A stretch of 64,000 nucleotides of DNA from Drosophila persimilis. Its lineage: Eukaryota > Arthropoda > Insecta > Diptera > Drosophilidae. Positions 1-12,047 of this stretch are shown piece after piece (position 1 is the stretch's first letter; every line of letters begins with the position of its first letter). Below the pieces are notes generated by a model. That model saw nothing but the letters and a program-made list of their open reading frames with translations, made no database searches and had not been told where the DNA came from. The translations under genes and the position numbers were made by a program. Location: the NCBI RefSeq assembly GCF_003286085.1, contig NW_020825294.1:5890001-5954000 (forward strand), written 5' to 3'.

Positions 1-3000
1 GTGAGAAGAAGAGTTGAATTGAGTTCACTATACCACATCCACTTGCTCGACTTAAATTATTATTATGATGATCATTACATAATTGTGGCGTGCATATAAT
101 ATTACAAGTTTCCGCCTGTCACGCATTCACACACACACCGCCACACGCATGTTCCCCCAAGAGCTCTCCCCAGTCCAGTCCACGCCTAAATGACCGGCTT
201 TTCACTGCTCTCCCAGTCCCAGTCTCAGTCTCAGTCCCAGTACCAGTGCCGGGACAACTTGTTGGCCAAGTCAGCTGACTGTTGGCTGTGTCTTTCAGTC
301 TCTGACTCCAACTCCCGACTCCGTCTGTGGCAGTTTCTATTTCTCTGTTGCAGTTGCAGTTGCAGTTGGGTTGTCATGTGGCCAGTCATTTCCTAGATGT
401 CGCGTGCTGCGTGGAGGTAAAAAATCTCTGCTTTTGCCAATCGTCATTCGGTGGCTAGTTGGTTCGTTCGTTTCGTCCCAGTTTGGTGGCAAAAAGATCC
501 CTGATCTTTGCTTTTAATTGGATAACCGGCAGTGACGCCGCTCTTGTTGCACCGCTTGCCCCTTGGTGATGTATGTTTTGGACTTGATATTGCCACCGGC
601 GGCACTGGCATTTTCAATGTGCCTGTTTTCTGGCCGCCCTTTGCTTTTTGGCCAAGTCATGATTGGCTGCCGTTGTGCCTGAGCCAAAGGCTTGGCTGGA
701 CCTCTACGATTTCCATACTCGTACGAAAGGGGGAAAATTGTATGATGCAATAGCATGCAAATCACTTGAATTACAATGGTACGGCTAGCCATCAGATATT
801 CGAGTATCTATAACTGATCTTTTTTTTCCATGGGGATATTTCATGTGAAACTATTCGCTTGAGATGTTTTGGATAATGTAATTCAAATGTATTCAAATTT
901 TTATATGTGGATGTTTATACTAATTTAAGGCTGATCTAAGGCAGTTCCATTGGAAAAAAAATTATTCATATAAATTCTTCTCAATAGATCTGTCAACTAG
1001 TTATCATTAAGTATTAATATTCGTAACATGTACTAATAAAATGGGAGCGTAATTCATTCTTTAAGGAACCATAGTGTTAAGTATACCCTCTTAAAGTATT
1101 ATTTGAAGATACATACAAATCTCAGGCAAAAGTCATCTCCCTATTACGATACGACTTGAGTTCCATCTCATAACATTTCAAAACTAAAGGGTTCTTTGGG
1201 TTTCTCCCTAGTTAATCCAAGAAATCTACAAAGCATAGCTAAATATATTCCAAAAGTTAACAGAAACGAGATCACAACCTTGAACCACATGGTCGATCCT
1301 TCGACAACATTTCCTTTCCACCTATTACATCTCCCTGTCTTGTGTACATTCCAGTTCACTGACCCACCTACCGATCGCCAACCATTTTGGCTTCTTGGTC
1401 ACACCCAACTGATGTCCCATGACTTGGGCGGGTTGCATTTCGCTTTCGGTTGGCAGCCCGACCATCGGACGGACCCCAACCGTCTTATGCAATTCTGGCG
1501 TTTTGCGAATGCGCAAAAGACGCCAGCGAAACACTCTCCTCCACAACCTCCCCAAAAATGTGCTGGTATTTTCAGGTTTTCATGCTTATTTTGTGTACGC
1601 CACTCAATTGTTGTTGTTACTGGGCACAGAGACTGGGCCGGAGACGGAGACGGGGACGGGGACAGCTACTTACATACTGCAACTACGCTTTGTGGCTGTC
1701 TCCGTCCCGTTCCAGGTCTCAGTCTCCATCACCCATCAGCCGTCTCACACCGTCTCCGTCTCCGTGTCTGTGTCTGATTAGGTCAATGGAATCCAATTGG
1801 CGTCAGCGTCCGAGAGTCGTTGCAGTTTTCGCTTTTTTACATATGTACGTACAGTCGTACGTAGTCGTCTCTTCATTCCATTCCATTCCAACATTCCAAA
1901 TTTGGGTCATGTGGTTAATTGACAAAGATTGACGTATTGTTAGTATTGTTATTCTACAGAGTCCACAAATTTGTTTATATTTTGCATACAATGAGGAAAT
2001 ATGCTCACGCATCTGTTACAATTTTCATTCTTACAAATCGGTAGCGGGTATTCAGATAGAACAGGGGATTACAAAATCGAAAGCGTACAAAAAGGGGGTT
2101 GTGTAGGAAAAGTACTGAAAGCGGGTCATTGAAAGGAAATTTCATCTACAAATTGCTTGGAATTTCTGATCCAATTTTTCTATTTCTTCAGACTTGAAGG
2201 GAACATGGAATGGGGATGTGGAAGCATAGGTACTGTACCTGTACCCAACGATGATTGTCAATGAAAGATAAGGTTTTTGGAAGTGGGGTCTACTACAATC
2301 TACGTTCAGGGTTTCAGTGGAGGAAGCATCGAAACCGCAAAAATGAGGTTGTGTTGGCTGGAAATAATGTACTTAATTAATAGAAACGAATAATCGGAAC
2401 CGGTCAAATAGTTTTGACTCTGGTAATGGTAATGGGAACGAGGCATCGGAAGCACACATTATAGGAATTGTTGGAATGGTTTCAGTTTCTGATTCAGTTT
2501 TAATTTCCCCAAAGGTGACGGTGATGGGATAAGCGAAAGGGAAAATAGGAACTGTTGAAATGGGCTTGGAGATGAAATCTACTGCTGCTATGGAATGGAA
2601 TGAACCAGTCTTCATTCCTCAAAACAGCAACATTTACGGAAATGGGAACGTTGAACGAAGAATCGTAACCGTACAAATGAGGTTGGGTCATGCAGAGCCG
2701 TGTACCGTGATGACAGATAGTGAGAGGGGAACCTTGATGCGAAACTTGAGCCAAAAAAATAGTCTGCACTCAACAACAACGCTCATTACACGTTTTCGCC
2801 GCTGACTGAAGCAGGCGATCGTTAAGTTTTGAAAGTGTGAAACTCTTTAAACCGTTTCAAGGTTGTCGCAGTTGAGGATGCTTTTTTTTTGCTGATGCCG
2901 CTGCTGGTTTTATGCACATCTCATTTCCCCATGAAAATTTTAATTAAAGGTCGTGTAATACATGTTCTTCTTTCAAATATGTCTTAGGCGAGGCCCTTAA

Positions 3001-4790
3001 AATGTGATGAAAGGGTCATTAAAGGTGTTTTTAATTAGTTAATGTAATAGTTAGTAAATTTATTTATTACTGGGTGTAATGATGCTGGTAAGAGATTTCA
3101 TATATTGGGTACAAAACTATACAGAAACCTCTGTAATATCGTCTTATTTATTTCACTCTTTTCTTTTTATTGAATTTTCATGAATAAATTGCATTTTATT
3201 TTTAAAATTAGTATTCCGAAAGGTGCAATTAAAAGTTGCATCATTATGTTTTCACTTTCGATTGACTTGAATCCAAAACTGTGTCAACTTTTTTAGTCCA
3301 CGAAGCACGATCGGTTAACTGCCTCCCTGACACCACGCCCCCACTTCAACACTTTATGGTCAATATTGATGGACAATCGTTGTGGATCATATTTATTAGC
3401 CGAATGGCGTAACGGGGCTGGGCAGCACCTGCTTTTGGCCATTTGTTTTGGCCTCTTTTGTTGGCCTTTCTGTCTGGGTCTTCACATCGTTTAATTGAAA
3501 ACGCTGTGTGCCATGACAATCGGAATAATTGTTTTCGGTTATTGCATTAATATTATTATAATTTTTTTGAGGTTTGCAGTGCTTTAAGTTTCGGTATTTT
3601 TGTTCATTTTTTTTTTGCTGCTTTGTTAAGAAAACGTGACCGTTAAACGAAATTATCTGTCAAGTGCAGCATATTTTCAGCTCGAATCTTTTTTTGTTGT
3701 CTAATTTTATGGTTTTTGGTTTAACTTCTTTTGTTAGTATAGTAACGACTTTTTTAGTATAGTTGTTGGCGGTTTGTGATAGGTCAAAGTTGTTTATGGT
3801 TTGGGTTTTTTCTGTCACACACTTTTTAATGTAGGTCTCTGGGTGGCCACCGGAACGAATCATTGAGTTTTTTCGGTTTATAAATTATGGCATGCTGATG
3901 GGATCATCGCCTTAGTGTATATTGAATGATTGTGCAATTATGATTTCGCATAGTCTTAGAAAATGGCAGTAGGTTTAAGATGCTAGGTATTTGAAAATAT
4001 ACAAAATATCAAGGATGGAATTTATAAAGTTTAATTTTGGTTAAAATTCTTAATTGCTTACAAATTTATTTCATTGATTAATTCTAATGAATTTCCGAAA
4101 TATTTACATATTTTGAAAATTGGCTTTATTTTAAAAGGTTTTTTATTGGTTTTTTTTTTCAATTTTTATGGTTTTTCATTAATGTTTTTTAGTTTAAGGG
4201 GGATTACCCCTTTTTTGATTATTTTATGAGACATATGTATATAATGTATATCATTGTATTTAAAGGAGTTTTAATGGAGCTCCTTATTCAAATTTTATAC
4301 AGGTTTTGTGCGGTTGATATTTGTAGTAGTTAGATAATTTTATTAAATATTGAACTTTGTGTTTTTTTCCCGATTCCAGATGTACCAATACATTTATGTA
4401 CATATACATATGTAGGGGTTTAGCTTGATTTCTAAGGAGTTTGAATATAATAAATAATTCATTGAAATCATTTATTATGCTCGGATAATTATAGCCTGAG
4501 TGGTAGAGTTTTGTTTTGGTATTAAATGCAATATTAAAGTTTATTACACTTTTTTATTAAATTGCATAGTTCCATCAGTTCAATAAATTTTTTATTTATT
4601 AACACCACCAATCGACCATTAAGGTTATGCAACAATCTTTCGCACATTGAATTATTTATCATGTAAAATAACTATTTTTTTCAAGACTACATATTTGACA
4701 CCTGATTACGCTCTTCACCAAACTCACATTTTGTATATGTCTATGACTTGATTTTTTTCAAAAATTAGCAAAACTATTTAAAGTTTAAGT
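1..4790. other. Gene-poor spacer
   Basis: No frame here shows a known domain, good fly codon use or a splice pattern that joins into a protein. The stretch holds CAGTCT-type low-complexity DNA near 205-250, a 15 bp inverted repeat (1639-1653 with 1750-1764), GGAATG-type short-motif repetition at 2200-2720, and A/T-rich DNA from 2900 to 4800. Confidence 0.6.
1639..1764. repeat. 15 bp inverted repeat, about 96 bp loop
   Basis: CGGAGACGGAGACGG at 1639-1653 is the exact reverse complement of 1750-1764. Both arms sit in GAGACGG/CCGTCTC low-complexity DNA, so the hairpin may be a by-product of simple-sequence growth rather than a functional structure. Confidence 0.6.
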
Positions 4791-4792
4791 GC

Positions 4793-4798
4793 TTTATT
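4793..4798 (-). terminator. Poly(A) signal candidate for CHK gene A
   Basis: AATAAA on the minus strand, about 325 bases past the stop codon of the minus-strand CHK gene at 5122-6402. It is a plausible 3' end signal, but A/T-rich DNA makes chance matches common. Confidence 0.4.
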
Positions 4799-5121
4799 TA
4801 AGCATCAGGCGGTTAGGTTTCAAAGAGAGCCCGAACCAGCAGTTGTGGGATTGAACGCGGCCAATTGGCAACTGAATTGAAGTTTGCCGCCAGAAAGCCA
4901 CGAACTGAAACTGCGAGTGCTACTGCGTCTGGTACTGGTACTACCAGTAGGTAGTGGCCGAAAGCCGAAGATCGGTTTGTTGGCTTGGCAGGTTTTGGAC
5001 ACTGCTCGAAAGTTTTTCAAACAAAAAGAAGAAAGCTAAATGACAACGAAAACTCAACGAAGCATGAGCTGAAAAGCTGAGCAAGGTTTTTGGGGTTTCT
5101 ATATTTAGATAATTACTAACT

Positions 5122-6402
5122 TTAATTTCTTTCTTTCAATACAAAATTGTCCACAAAATCTTCAATCATGTCTGTCAGGCGGGTTCTGTACAGCTCATCC
5201 GTGTCGAAGGCCTCCTGGCAGATCTCTATGCGACGATTGCTGAAGAACTCAGTGAATCCATCCTCAGAGCCGGTCAACTTTTGCGTAGACGATGGCGGCA
5301 GCATCACCATATGACAAAAGAGACAGCTCTCGATGAGGCCCACACTGCGGAACTCCTCCACAGACTGATAGAAAGAATCCTCGGGTATAAAACGAGCTAT
5401 ATCCAGGCCCGCTCGCTTGAGAAACTCGCTCATGAATCGGTAATACTCCGCCAAAAGTTCATCGAGATGAGCGGCCCGGAATTGACTAGTTGTTGGTATT
5501 GTAAGGACGGTGAGCACATCCAGTGCTGGTGGTGCATATCGAGCCAGCTGGAAGTCCACGATGCGGCATTGCAGTGGGGTCTCGCCATATTTTCCATACT
5601 GGAACATTATGTTGTTGGCCCACAGATCGCCATGAAGCAGGGTATTCTGATATTTATCGGATGTCCTGATGGCCTCGAAAATGTACAGCATTCGATCGGT
5701 GAAGTTATCCAAAATGTAGTCCATCTTCGATTGGTATTTGGGCATCGTTTTGATGATTTTCTTAAACACCGAACAGCATTTGTGGAAGTTCACAATCCGC
5801 AAATGATCTGGCTTCTTGTTGCTGGGATATGCATTCTCGACAACGGCAAGGGGCTGGGATTGGGGCAGCCTCTTACCCGTACGAGCCTCCTGGATGATGG
5901 AACCCGCATGCACGGCGGCCAGGGTCTTCAGGCAGCAGTGGAGCTGCTCATAGTTCATTAGACCATCCCGCCCGGTTCCCATGCGGTAGCCCTGATCTGC
6001 AAGGTTCTCGAAAACCAGCAGATTCTTATCGGCATAGTAGCACCTGGGTGCCACCTGAGCGCAGGCCTTCTCCAGCTCGGGCAGGACATTCTTGTACACG
6101 GCAATCTCCTTTTCGAACACACCGAAGTCCTCCAGGTACTCCATGCGCGAGGCATTACCCTCGGGGGCAGCCTTCACAAAGAATCTTAGCTTTATTGCCG
6201 CCTCTGCATTGTGCAGCTGTACCGTGACCTGCAGATAGAAATGACTTCCTAGATATCCGGCTGGTGCCTCCGATGTGGGCTTTAATTGATAGCTGACTAT
6301 ATCGAATCCCAGATGGGAGCTGCTGTCATCTTGATCTTGATCAAGGTATCGCTGGCACAAGCCGCGAATCTGGTTGGGACTCAACTCCAGTGCCGTCGCC
6401 AT
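5122..6402 (-). CDS. CHK kinase-like / ecdysteroid-kinase-like protein (gene A), intronless
   Basis: A single uninterrupted 426-residue reading frame of the EcKL/CHK kinase-like family, relatives of choline and aminoglycoside kinases that act on small hydroxyl compounds in insects. The candidate nucleotide-binding lysine is K77 (RFFVKAAP). The catalytic loop HGDLWANN has H257, D259 and N264. The metal-binding DFQ that replaces the usual DFG starts at D283 (IVDFQLARY). Length is normal for the family. The start is the first ATG after a TATA box and leaves a leader of only about a dozen bases. There is no signal peptide, so a cytosolic enzyme is inferred. Unlike its three paralogues on the other strand (9841-15290) it has no introns. 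The substrate cannot be read from sequence; 20-hydroxyecdysone or xenobiotics are family-level guesses. Confidence 0.92.
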   Translation of the reverse strand: MATALELSPNQIRGLCQRYLDQDQDDSSSHLGFDIVSYQLKPTSEAPAGYLGSHFYLQVTVQLHNAEAAIKLRFFVKAAPEGNASRMEYLEDFGVFEKEIAVYKNVLPELEKACAQVAPRCYYADKNLLVFENLADQGYRMGTGRDGLMNYEQLHCCLKTLAAVHAGSIIQEARTGKRLPQSQPLAVVENAYPSNKKPDHLRIVNFHKCCSVFKKIIKTMPKYQSKMDYILDNFTDRMLYIFEAIRTSDKYQNTLLHGDLWANNIMFQYGKYGETPLQCRIVDFQLARYAPPALDVLTVLTIPTTSQFRAAHLDELLAEYYRFMSEFLKRAGLDIARFIPEDSFYQSVEEFRSVGLIESCLFCHMVMLPPSSTQKLTGSEDGFTEFFSNRRIEICQEAFDTDELYRTRLTDMIEDFVDNFVLKERN

Positions 6403-6411
6403 GTCGATGTC

Positions 6412-6450
6412 AACTGTTGGGCGATCTGTTCGCGGCTACAACGTTTTATA
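6412..6450 (-). promoter_or_regulatory. TATA box and initiator of CHK gene A
   Basis: On the minus strand TATAAAA lies at 6450-6444 and a CAGTT initiator-like site at 6416-6412, followed directly by the ATG at 6402. The spacing is about 35 bases, slightly longer than the usual 30-31. A GATAAG site lies just upstream near 6524-6530. Confidence 0.5.
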
Positions 6451-6777
6451 TTGGCTCAACAATTTGCGACTTTCTCTCTACTAGTCTGTTGTAAATTCTC
6501 CCAAGATAGCGCCACGGCTAATAGATAAGATTATGGCATCCAAATGCCTTAAAGGAAGCCCATTTACTTTATTTGCTCTTGGCCTAGACTGAAGCAATTA
6601 AGGGTCACACTTTGGTGGTGTGAAAGTCAGGGAAACGTGCCATGGAAAAGTGCTTTGGGAAAACTTATAAAATGTTACTCACATTTAACACTATTACATA
6701 TTATAATACAATTTTTAGTAATTTCCATCAATTTCCATTGATATTTAAAAAAAGTTGTGAGTTGAACTTCTTTGTTA

Positions 6778-7062
6778 AGTATACACTCAGAGAAAAATGA
6801 CATAGTAAAATGAAATACAACTATATATAAATGAAATATTCGGTTTTTAAATAAAAACAGTAAAATTAAATAGAATTCTCTTCGACGTAAATAAATACTA
6901 AATATGTAGCGAGAGAAGCGAGTGAGCCGGGGGCTGGCGCGTTAAATAAATAAAACACGGCCTTTATTTAATCTCAATACAAACAAAATTTTAAATAAAT
7001 AATTCATATATTCTAGTCTATATACCTAGGTGTAAAAGTAATTTTTCTCGGCGTGTATACAC
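6778..7062. mobile_element. Short TIR element (MITE-like), copy 1
   Basis: The left end GTATACACTCAGAGAAAAAT and the right end ATTTTTCTCGGCGTGTATAC are inverted repeats matching at 18 of 20 positions and enclose about 245 A/T-rich bases without coding capacity. A related diverged copy starts near 63040 and shares the TCAGAGAAAAATG end, the ATATTCGG block, the AATTAAATAGAATT block and a later ACGGCCTT block. The transposase family is unknown. Confidence 0.6.
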
Positions 7063-7375
7063 ACACTTTTCTAAGAGATTAAAACACTTAAACACAAAAC
7101 ACTCACGCTTCCCCGTTGGCAACTAATTGTTTAAAGTGGGGATTGGATTTATGATGTAGGATGTAGACCCGATGGAAGCCCGCTTATCAAGTAAACTGCG
7201 AGCTAAGCCATTGTTGATGTGAGTCAAACAAATTTGTGCCACTCAAAGAGCAGGCAGGTGCGTGTGTCGGGGCTGGGAAAAAAAACACCTGATAGATACC
7301 CCATCAAGATGGATAGATCGAATGAACAGGAGTCATTAGCAAGGGACACCGTGCTCCGTTCCGGTTCACTTACAA

Positions 7376-7387
7376 TCAGTTTCAGTT
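7376..7387 (+). promoter_or_regulatory. Initiator elements of the pickpocket gene
   Basis: Two overlapping perfect initiator matches (TCAGTTTCAGTT) lie about 30 bases before the ATG at 7414. No TATA box is seen at the right distance. If these are used, the 5' leader is very short and the upstream ATG at 7309 is excluded from the transcript. Confidence 0.45.
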
Positions 7388-7413
7388 TAGAGTTCATAGA
7401 AAAACGTGCCGCC

Positions 7414-9254
7414 ATGAGGTTCAGTCGAAGTATAGAGGAATATCTGTCGAACTCTACCCTACATGGCGCCAGATTCATAGTGGACAAGGATGCCAGTTGG
7501 CTGGAGCGAATCTTTTGGGTCATTTGCCTGGTGGTCTCGTGGTACGCCTCCTGGTTGCTTATCAAAGCGTCGCTAAGTGAGTCGCCTACAGATCACGACA
7601 CAGATAAGATGGTTCGGATTTACGGGGCATTTTGTGATACCTTTCAGGTGCCTTTGAGAATAATGCCATTAGCTTTGTGGTGGAGAGCTCGTATCGCGAT
7701 TGGAATACAAATTTTCCAGCCATCATAGTGTGTGAATCGAAGAATATGGATCGCATACAGGAGGTGGCTGAACAGTAAGTAAAAACCGTATCAGCGAATT
7801 GTCCTTAAAGTCCCCAACTTCTCAGACTCTGGGGCGCTGATCATGACTTTACCTTGGAGGAGGTACTCAGTGAGATTGCCTTCTTCCGGGGCGAATCCTA
7901 TCACACGGTCCACGAGTGCAGTGGCGAGGAGTCCACGGCCTCCTGTTTCTACTCGAACTTTTCGTACTATGCCCAGCTGGTGAGGAGCAGCTGTGTGGAC
8001 TCCATCAGTAATTGTGAGTGGAACAACAAGCCCTTCGAATGCTGCAAGTACTTCCATCGCATGGAAACAGAGCTGGGCATATGCTATGCCATCAATTCTC
8101 TCCAGGCTGGGTGAGTGTGAGTCTTTCCAATGAATATGCTTTCTTCTCACAAAAGATGCATCATTGCAGAAAGAACAAGGGCCCCAAGCTGAATATGTAT
8201 TCGAATCGTTATACTGGACCTGGAACACTCACAATGGAATTGCATACGGAAGCTACAGTGAGTTCTATAATCTTTATGAAGAAAGAACAGTTCATAGAAC
8301 TTGCCTCATAAAGATTATTTCGTTATTACAAAAGAGTTCACTATGTACCTAAAAGTCGGCTCATTTTCTCTTAAACAAAAGCAGGAACTTTAGGCATTCG
8401 AAATTTAATCCAAACGTCTGTGCCATCTCTTTGATCAGGTCTTCATATTGGGCAACGAAGAAGTTCCCACTTTGGTCACGCCGAAAACGGATTTTCTAGT
8501 CGTGGGTCCCTATATATCCTTCACGTAGGTCTTCCTTATGATCCCAAGATAACTCTTTATACAAAATTTAAACTCCTTAGACGCTATATCTCTAAGCGTG
8601 ACATTGAAAACGATGAGGAGATCCGTCAGACGAGCGTCTATCAGCGTAATTGCCGTTTTGCCGATGAGAATATTCTGGGTGTCCACAATTATTATAGCTA
8701 TAGTGCCTGCACGGTTCAGTGCCGCAAGGATCGCCAGATGGAGCTGTGCAACTGCTCCAGTCATCTGTCCCCCAACTCGCCCGACTGGCAGCTCTGCAAT
8801 ATGGATGGTCTCGAGTGCCTCAACAGGAACTATGAGGATCTTTCGGTGATCATTGCCAAATGGTCGAAGCGTCGTGGTCGCAAGGGTCTGGTCTGCGATT
8901 GTCTGCCCTCTTGCACCGAGGTGGATATAACTACAGTGTCTGACAGCAAGGACAACATGGTGGGGGAGCAGAATCCCGTCTCCCGCATTGAGGTGGGCCT
9001 CATAGAGCTGCCCACGGAGCGGTACAAGAGGAATTTAGTGCGTGGCAAATTGGATTTGGTGGGTGAGTGGAATCACCAGAGAAATTCGTAGGTTTTCTGT
9101 TAAATCTGGTTTAATTCTAGTGTCCATTGGTGGTACAACAGGATTATTTGTGGGGGCCAGTCTGCTTAGCTTCGTGGAGATCTTTTACTACATCACTATT
9201 CGTCCTTATACTACTTATATGGATGATCGTTTGAAACGTATGGTTTTTGATTAA
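7414..9254 (+). CDS. DEG/ENaC sodium channel subunit, pickpocket (ppk) family
   Basis: Seven exons: 7414-7576, 7648-7774, 7826-8110, 8170-8257, 8439-8524, 8581-9062, 9121-9254. All joins keep frame and give 454 residues, normal for ppk proteins. The cytoplasmic N-terminus has the LHG motif (16-18). The first membrane segment is about 33-50, followed by NFPAIIVCE and a cysteine-rich extracellular domain with ELGICYAINS and CNC/CDC clusters. The second membrane segment carries the selectivity filter GAS at 422-424 within VGASLLSFVE. ppk proteins form trimeric amiloride-sensitive cation channels used in taste, touch and fluid clearance. I chose the ATG at 7414 because GCCGCC precedes it and tandem initiators lie just upstream; an in-frame ATG at 7309 would add 35 residues. 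The exact ppk number was not recognised. The gene sits among CHK kinase genes. Confidence 0.9.
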
Positions 9255-9338
9255 GTATGCTGGTTGTATTACAAGTATTTTCCACAAGTTCAATCATCAT
9301 CTTCTCGTTTTAAATTATAAAATATAATTAAAGTTATT

Positions 9339-9344
9339 AATAAA
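9339..9344 (+). terminator. Poly(A) signal candidate for the ppk gene
   Basis: AATAAA about 85 bases after the TAA stop of the ppk gene. Confidence 0.45.
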
Positions 9345-9603
9345 TCTGGAGATCCCAAAATTAGCGACAAATGATGTCTGATTTTTGATAAGGATATTTG
9401 GAAACTAATTAGAAATGTGGATTGATGGGTCTAGAGGAACATAGATAAATAGATAGATGTGTAGATGCGTATGGAATCTAAATCCATTTCTGTGTGCCTC
9501 TTCTTTGAATTCATGTACACAAAATTGTTTACTTTCTTTCCGCATATTCCTAATTTATCTTAGTGCTCCGTATAGCAACAGCAAACACACCCACTTACCT
9601 ATA

Positions 9604-9611
9604 TCTTATCG
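9604..9611 (+). promoter_or_regulatory. Extended GATA site (TCTTATCG) before CHK gene B
   Basis: TCTTATCG lies about 230 bases upstream of the start of CHK gene B. The same 8-mer recurs at 11687-11694 (reverse strand), 13559-13566, 15300-15307 and 55371-55378. GATA factors bind such sites in midgut and fat-body genes; a role here is inferred. Confidence 0.35.
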
Positions 9612-9779
9612 TATAGATCTCTAAATCGTTTGCAGTGCATATGCACCGCCAAGATCTGTGCATGCAAATTTCTTGCTAAAAGAAAATAAAAACTGAGTAG
9701 AATTCTATTTTCGCTTAGTTGCTTACGACCGTCAGATGCTGCCACATTCTGCCGAGTGAAAATTTTCGGAAAAGCGTGC

Positions 9780-9808
9780 TCGAGAGAGAGAGAGAGAGAG
9801 AAAGAGAG
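9780..9808. repeat. (GA)n tract
   Basis: An almost pure GA run just before the ATG of CHK gene B, probably in its leader or promoter. GAGA factor could bind it. Confidence 0.8.
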
Positions 9809-9840
9809 GAACATCAAACAAGATATTACGTATACGCAAT

Positions 9841-11642
9841 ATGCTGCTCAGCCGCCTCGAATGTGTGAAAATATTGGAAAATATAACAAATTGCGAGAGC
9901 AAGCTGTTGGACTATCAGGTGGTTCGAGATGACACTGCAGTTGGGTATCTGGGGGATTACTATGCACTGACTATAAGCTACTGCAACGTGAGTATCTGTA
10001 TCTGTATCTCAACGAGACATTGTTGCCTTGGCAATCAGTGCAGAATGATATCAACTTTGTGTCCATATGTTTGTTTGTATAGTTTAGCTTGCAAGTTTGT
10101 ATCCATATATAAAAATTATAGTATAAAACTGTACATTATTTGAGGTGAGAAAAAGAAAAATTATGGAAAACTTGATATTTTCTTTTAAGAACTTCCAAAA
10201 AGGTTTCAAAAGAGTTACTTAGGATTAAATGAGTAGATAAATAGATAGATCAATTATCTATTAATATATTCATTTTCATATCTATATCTTACTAGGTATT
10301 GGAAAGATAAGCTAAAATACCCATCAACCTCTGATAATGAACCTTTATGTAGAATAAAACGTGTAATGTAAATGTAAATTACATGACATGACATAATACA
10401 TACAAGTTTTTACTTTAAATTTACATTTCATTGCATACTCTTGTGCATATATTTTTGGTACTCAGTGGAATATCCACAGATATATACTTATCTGATAGAT
10501 AGATATGTGTAGATAGTTCTGTATATATATTATAGCTAAACGGATTTTTATTTCAGGTTGAACGAGAGGAAATCTGCCAAAAAGCGCAGCTTTTCATCAA
10601 AACCCTGCCCCTAAAAAGCGCCGAAGTGGCCAAGGAGGCTATATTTCGTAAAGAGACATGGTTCTACGAGACAATGCTAAGCAAAATGCAGCAATACTGT
10701 GAGTAAAATCAAAAACTAAATTAAAAAACCAATGGAATATAGCTAGAGTTCCCTTTAGCCAAGCTCAAATGGAGTCCCTTTTGTTACTTCACTCGACCCG
10801 ATCTACTGGTCCTCGAGGACATAAAACTAAAGGGATATCGGGCAGTGGAAGCCACTCAACTGACTGAGAATCACCTGCATCAACTGATGCGTTCCGTGGC
10901 AGCTTTTCATGCCGCCAGTCTGATTTACGAGCATCAGACCAAAGTGAATATTGGGGAAGCCTATGGCGATCAATTGCTGGAGGTAACAGTTGCCTCGGAG
11001 ATAGCCTGGTTTACTACTGGCCTCTCCGCGGTGCTGGCTGCCGTACGAAGTCTTCCCCAGTATCAGGGAGACAGGGAACTCAATTTCATTGACAACCAAC
11101 TGCTGGCGATCATGGAAGGCATCTATGAGCAGGCAAAGCCTTCAATCAAGTACAGGAATGTGCTCTGTCATCGCGATCTTTGGGTGGGAAATACCTTCTA
11201 TCCACGCGAAGAAATCGGGGCCGCTCTCCTTGTAGACTTTCAGACCTGTCGGTACACTCCGCCTGCACAGGATCTAGGCTTTAGTTTGTACATGAATCTC
11301 ACATCAGCGTGTCGAAGGCAAATGGAAAAGACCTGCATTGATGTGTACTACAATAATTTGGTGGAGAATCTCTCAGAGTTTGGCCTCCAGGCAGAGCTCC
11401 TGTTGTCCAAATCAGAGCTCCTGGAATCCTTTGAGGAGTTTCGCTTATTTGGGATTGTCTATCGCGCTGTTGCGGCCACCATCATCAAGGTGCCAGCCGC
11501 CTTTGTGACCAATGACTTCAAGTATGTGGATCGCAGTGGAGTGATTTTGGGGTATATGGAAACCAACCAAGAGTTCAGGTCCTATATGGAGGAGTGCTGT
11601 GTGGACGTCATGAACTTGGCCTTGGACAGGGCAAACATGTGA
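9841..11642 (+). CDS. CHK kinase-like / ecdysteroid-kinase-like protein (gene B)
   Basis: Three exons, 9841-9987, 10557-10698 and 10759-11642, join in frame to 390 residues. The N-terminal lobe has the VGYLGDYYALT strand and the lysine motif LFIKTLP. The catalytic loop HRDLWVGN has H234, D236 and N241; the metal-binding DFQ begins at D256 (LVDFQTCRY). The first intron (phase 0, 569 bp, after SYCN) has no counterpart in the neighbouring paralogues. The second (phase 1) matches their first. The intron found in C and D after the TGL/AGL motif is missing here. Substrate unknown; small-molecule phosphorylation is the family role. The start is the first ATG after a GA tract and lines up with the start region of its paralogues. 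Confidence 0.9.
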
Positions 11643-11686
11643 GAGAGAGTCTGATAAGGATGAGTTCTATGCGCTGTGCCGGCATA

Positions 11687-11694
11687 CGATAAGA
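11687..11694 (-). promoter_or_regulatory. Extended GATA site before CHK gene C
   Basis: CGATAAGA, the reverse complement of TCTTATCG, about 295 bases upstream of the proposed transcription start of CHK gene C and just after the stop of gene B. Confidence 0.35.
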
Positions 11695-11948
11695 AAATGA
11701 TTATAAATATCAACCAAGTGGAAAATATACTATGATCGAAATGGGTATACTCTAACAGGAGGAAAATTAAACATATCTGAATGAATTTTATAAAGAGCTA
11801 CTCGTTATACGATTACAATTTTAAGGTTCTAGCGAAGAGAGTATCTAATGCACAGAGATCAGCGACTAGAATGTGGAATACCCCTAGTCATCTACGACTC
11901 TTGATTGCAAACGATCTTTACCCCTGTTTTATAGAGTATTTTCGTCAA

Positions 11949-11984
11949 TATAAACTCTGCAACACAATCGAAATCAAATCAGTT
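11949..11984 (+). promoter_or_regulatory. TATA box plus initiator of CHK gene C
   Basis: TATAAAC begins at 11949 and TCAGTT lies at 11979-11984. With the initiator A at 11981 as +1, the TATA box begins at -32, which is close to ideal spacing. This gives a 67-base leader before the ATG at 12048. Confidence 0.75.
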
Positions 11985-12047
11985 TGAGACCAAATCCCGA
12001 AGCGAACATTACCTATCGCTGGGAAATCTATATCATTATCTATCAAT

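Noticed and set aside
1196..1777. 193-codon open frame in the left spacer
   Set aside because: Low-complexity end (GDGDGD), no domain, and overlapping frames in the same DNA are equally open.
4820..5020. 66-codon minus-strand frame after CHK gene A
   Set aside because: Falls in the 3' untranslated region of gene A, without signal peptide, domain or clear start context.
5281..5961. 226-codon plus-strand open frame
   Set aside because: It is antisense to the well-supported CHK gene A and has no domain of its own.
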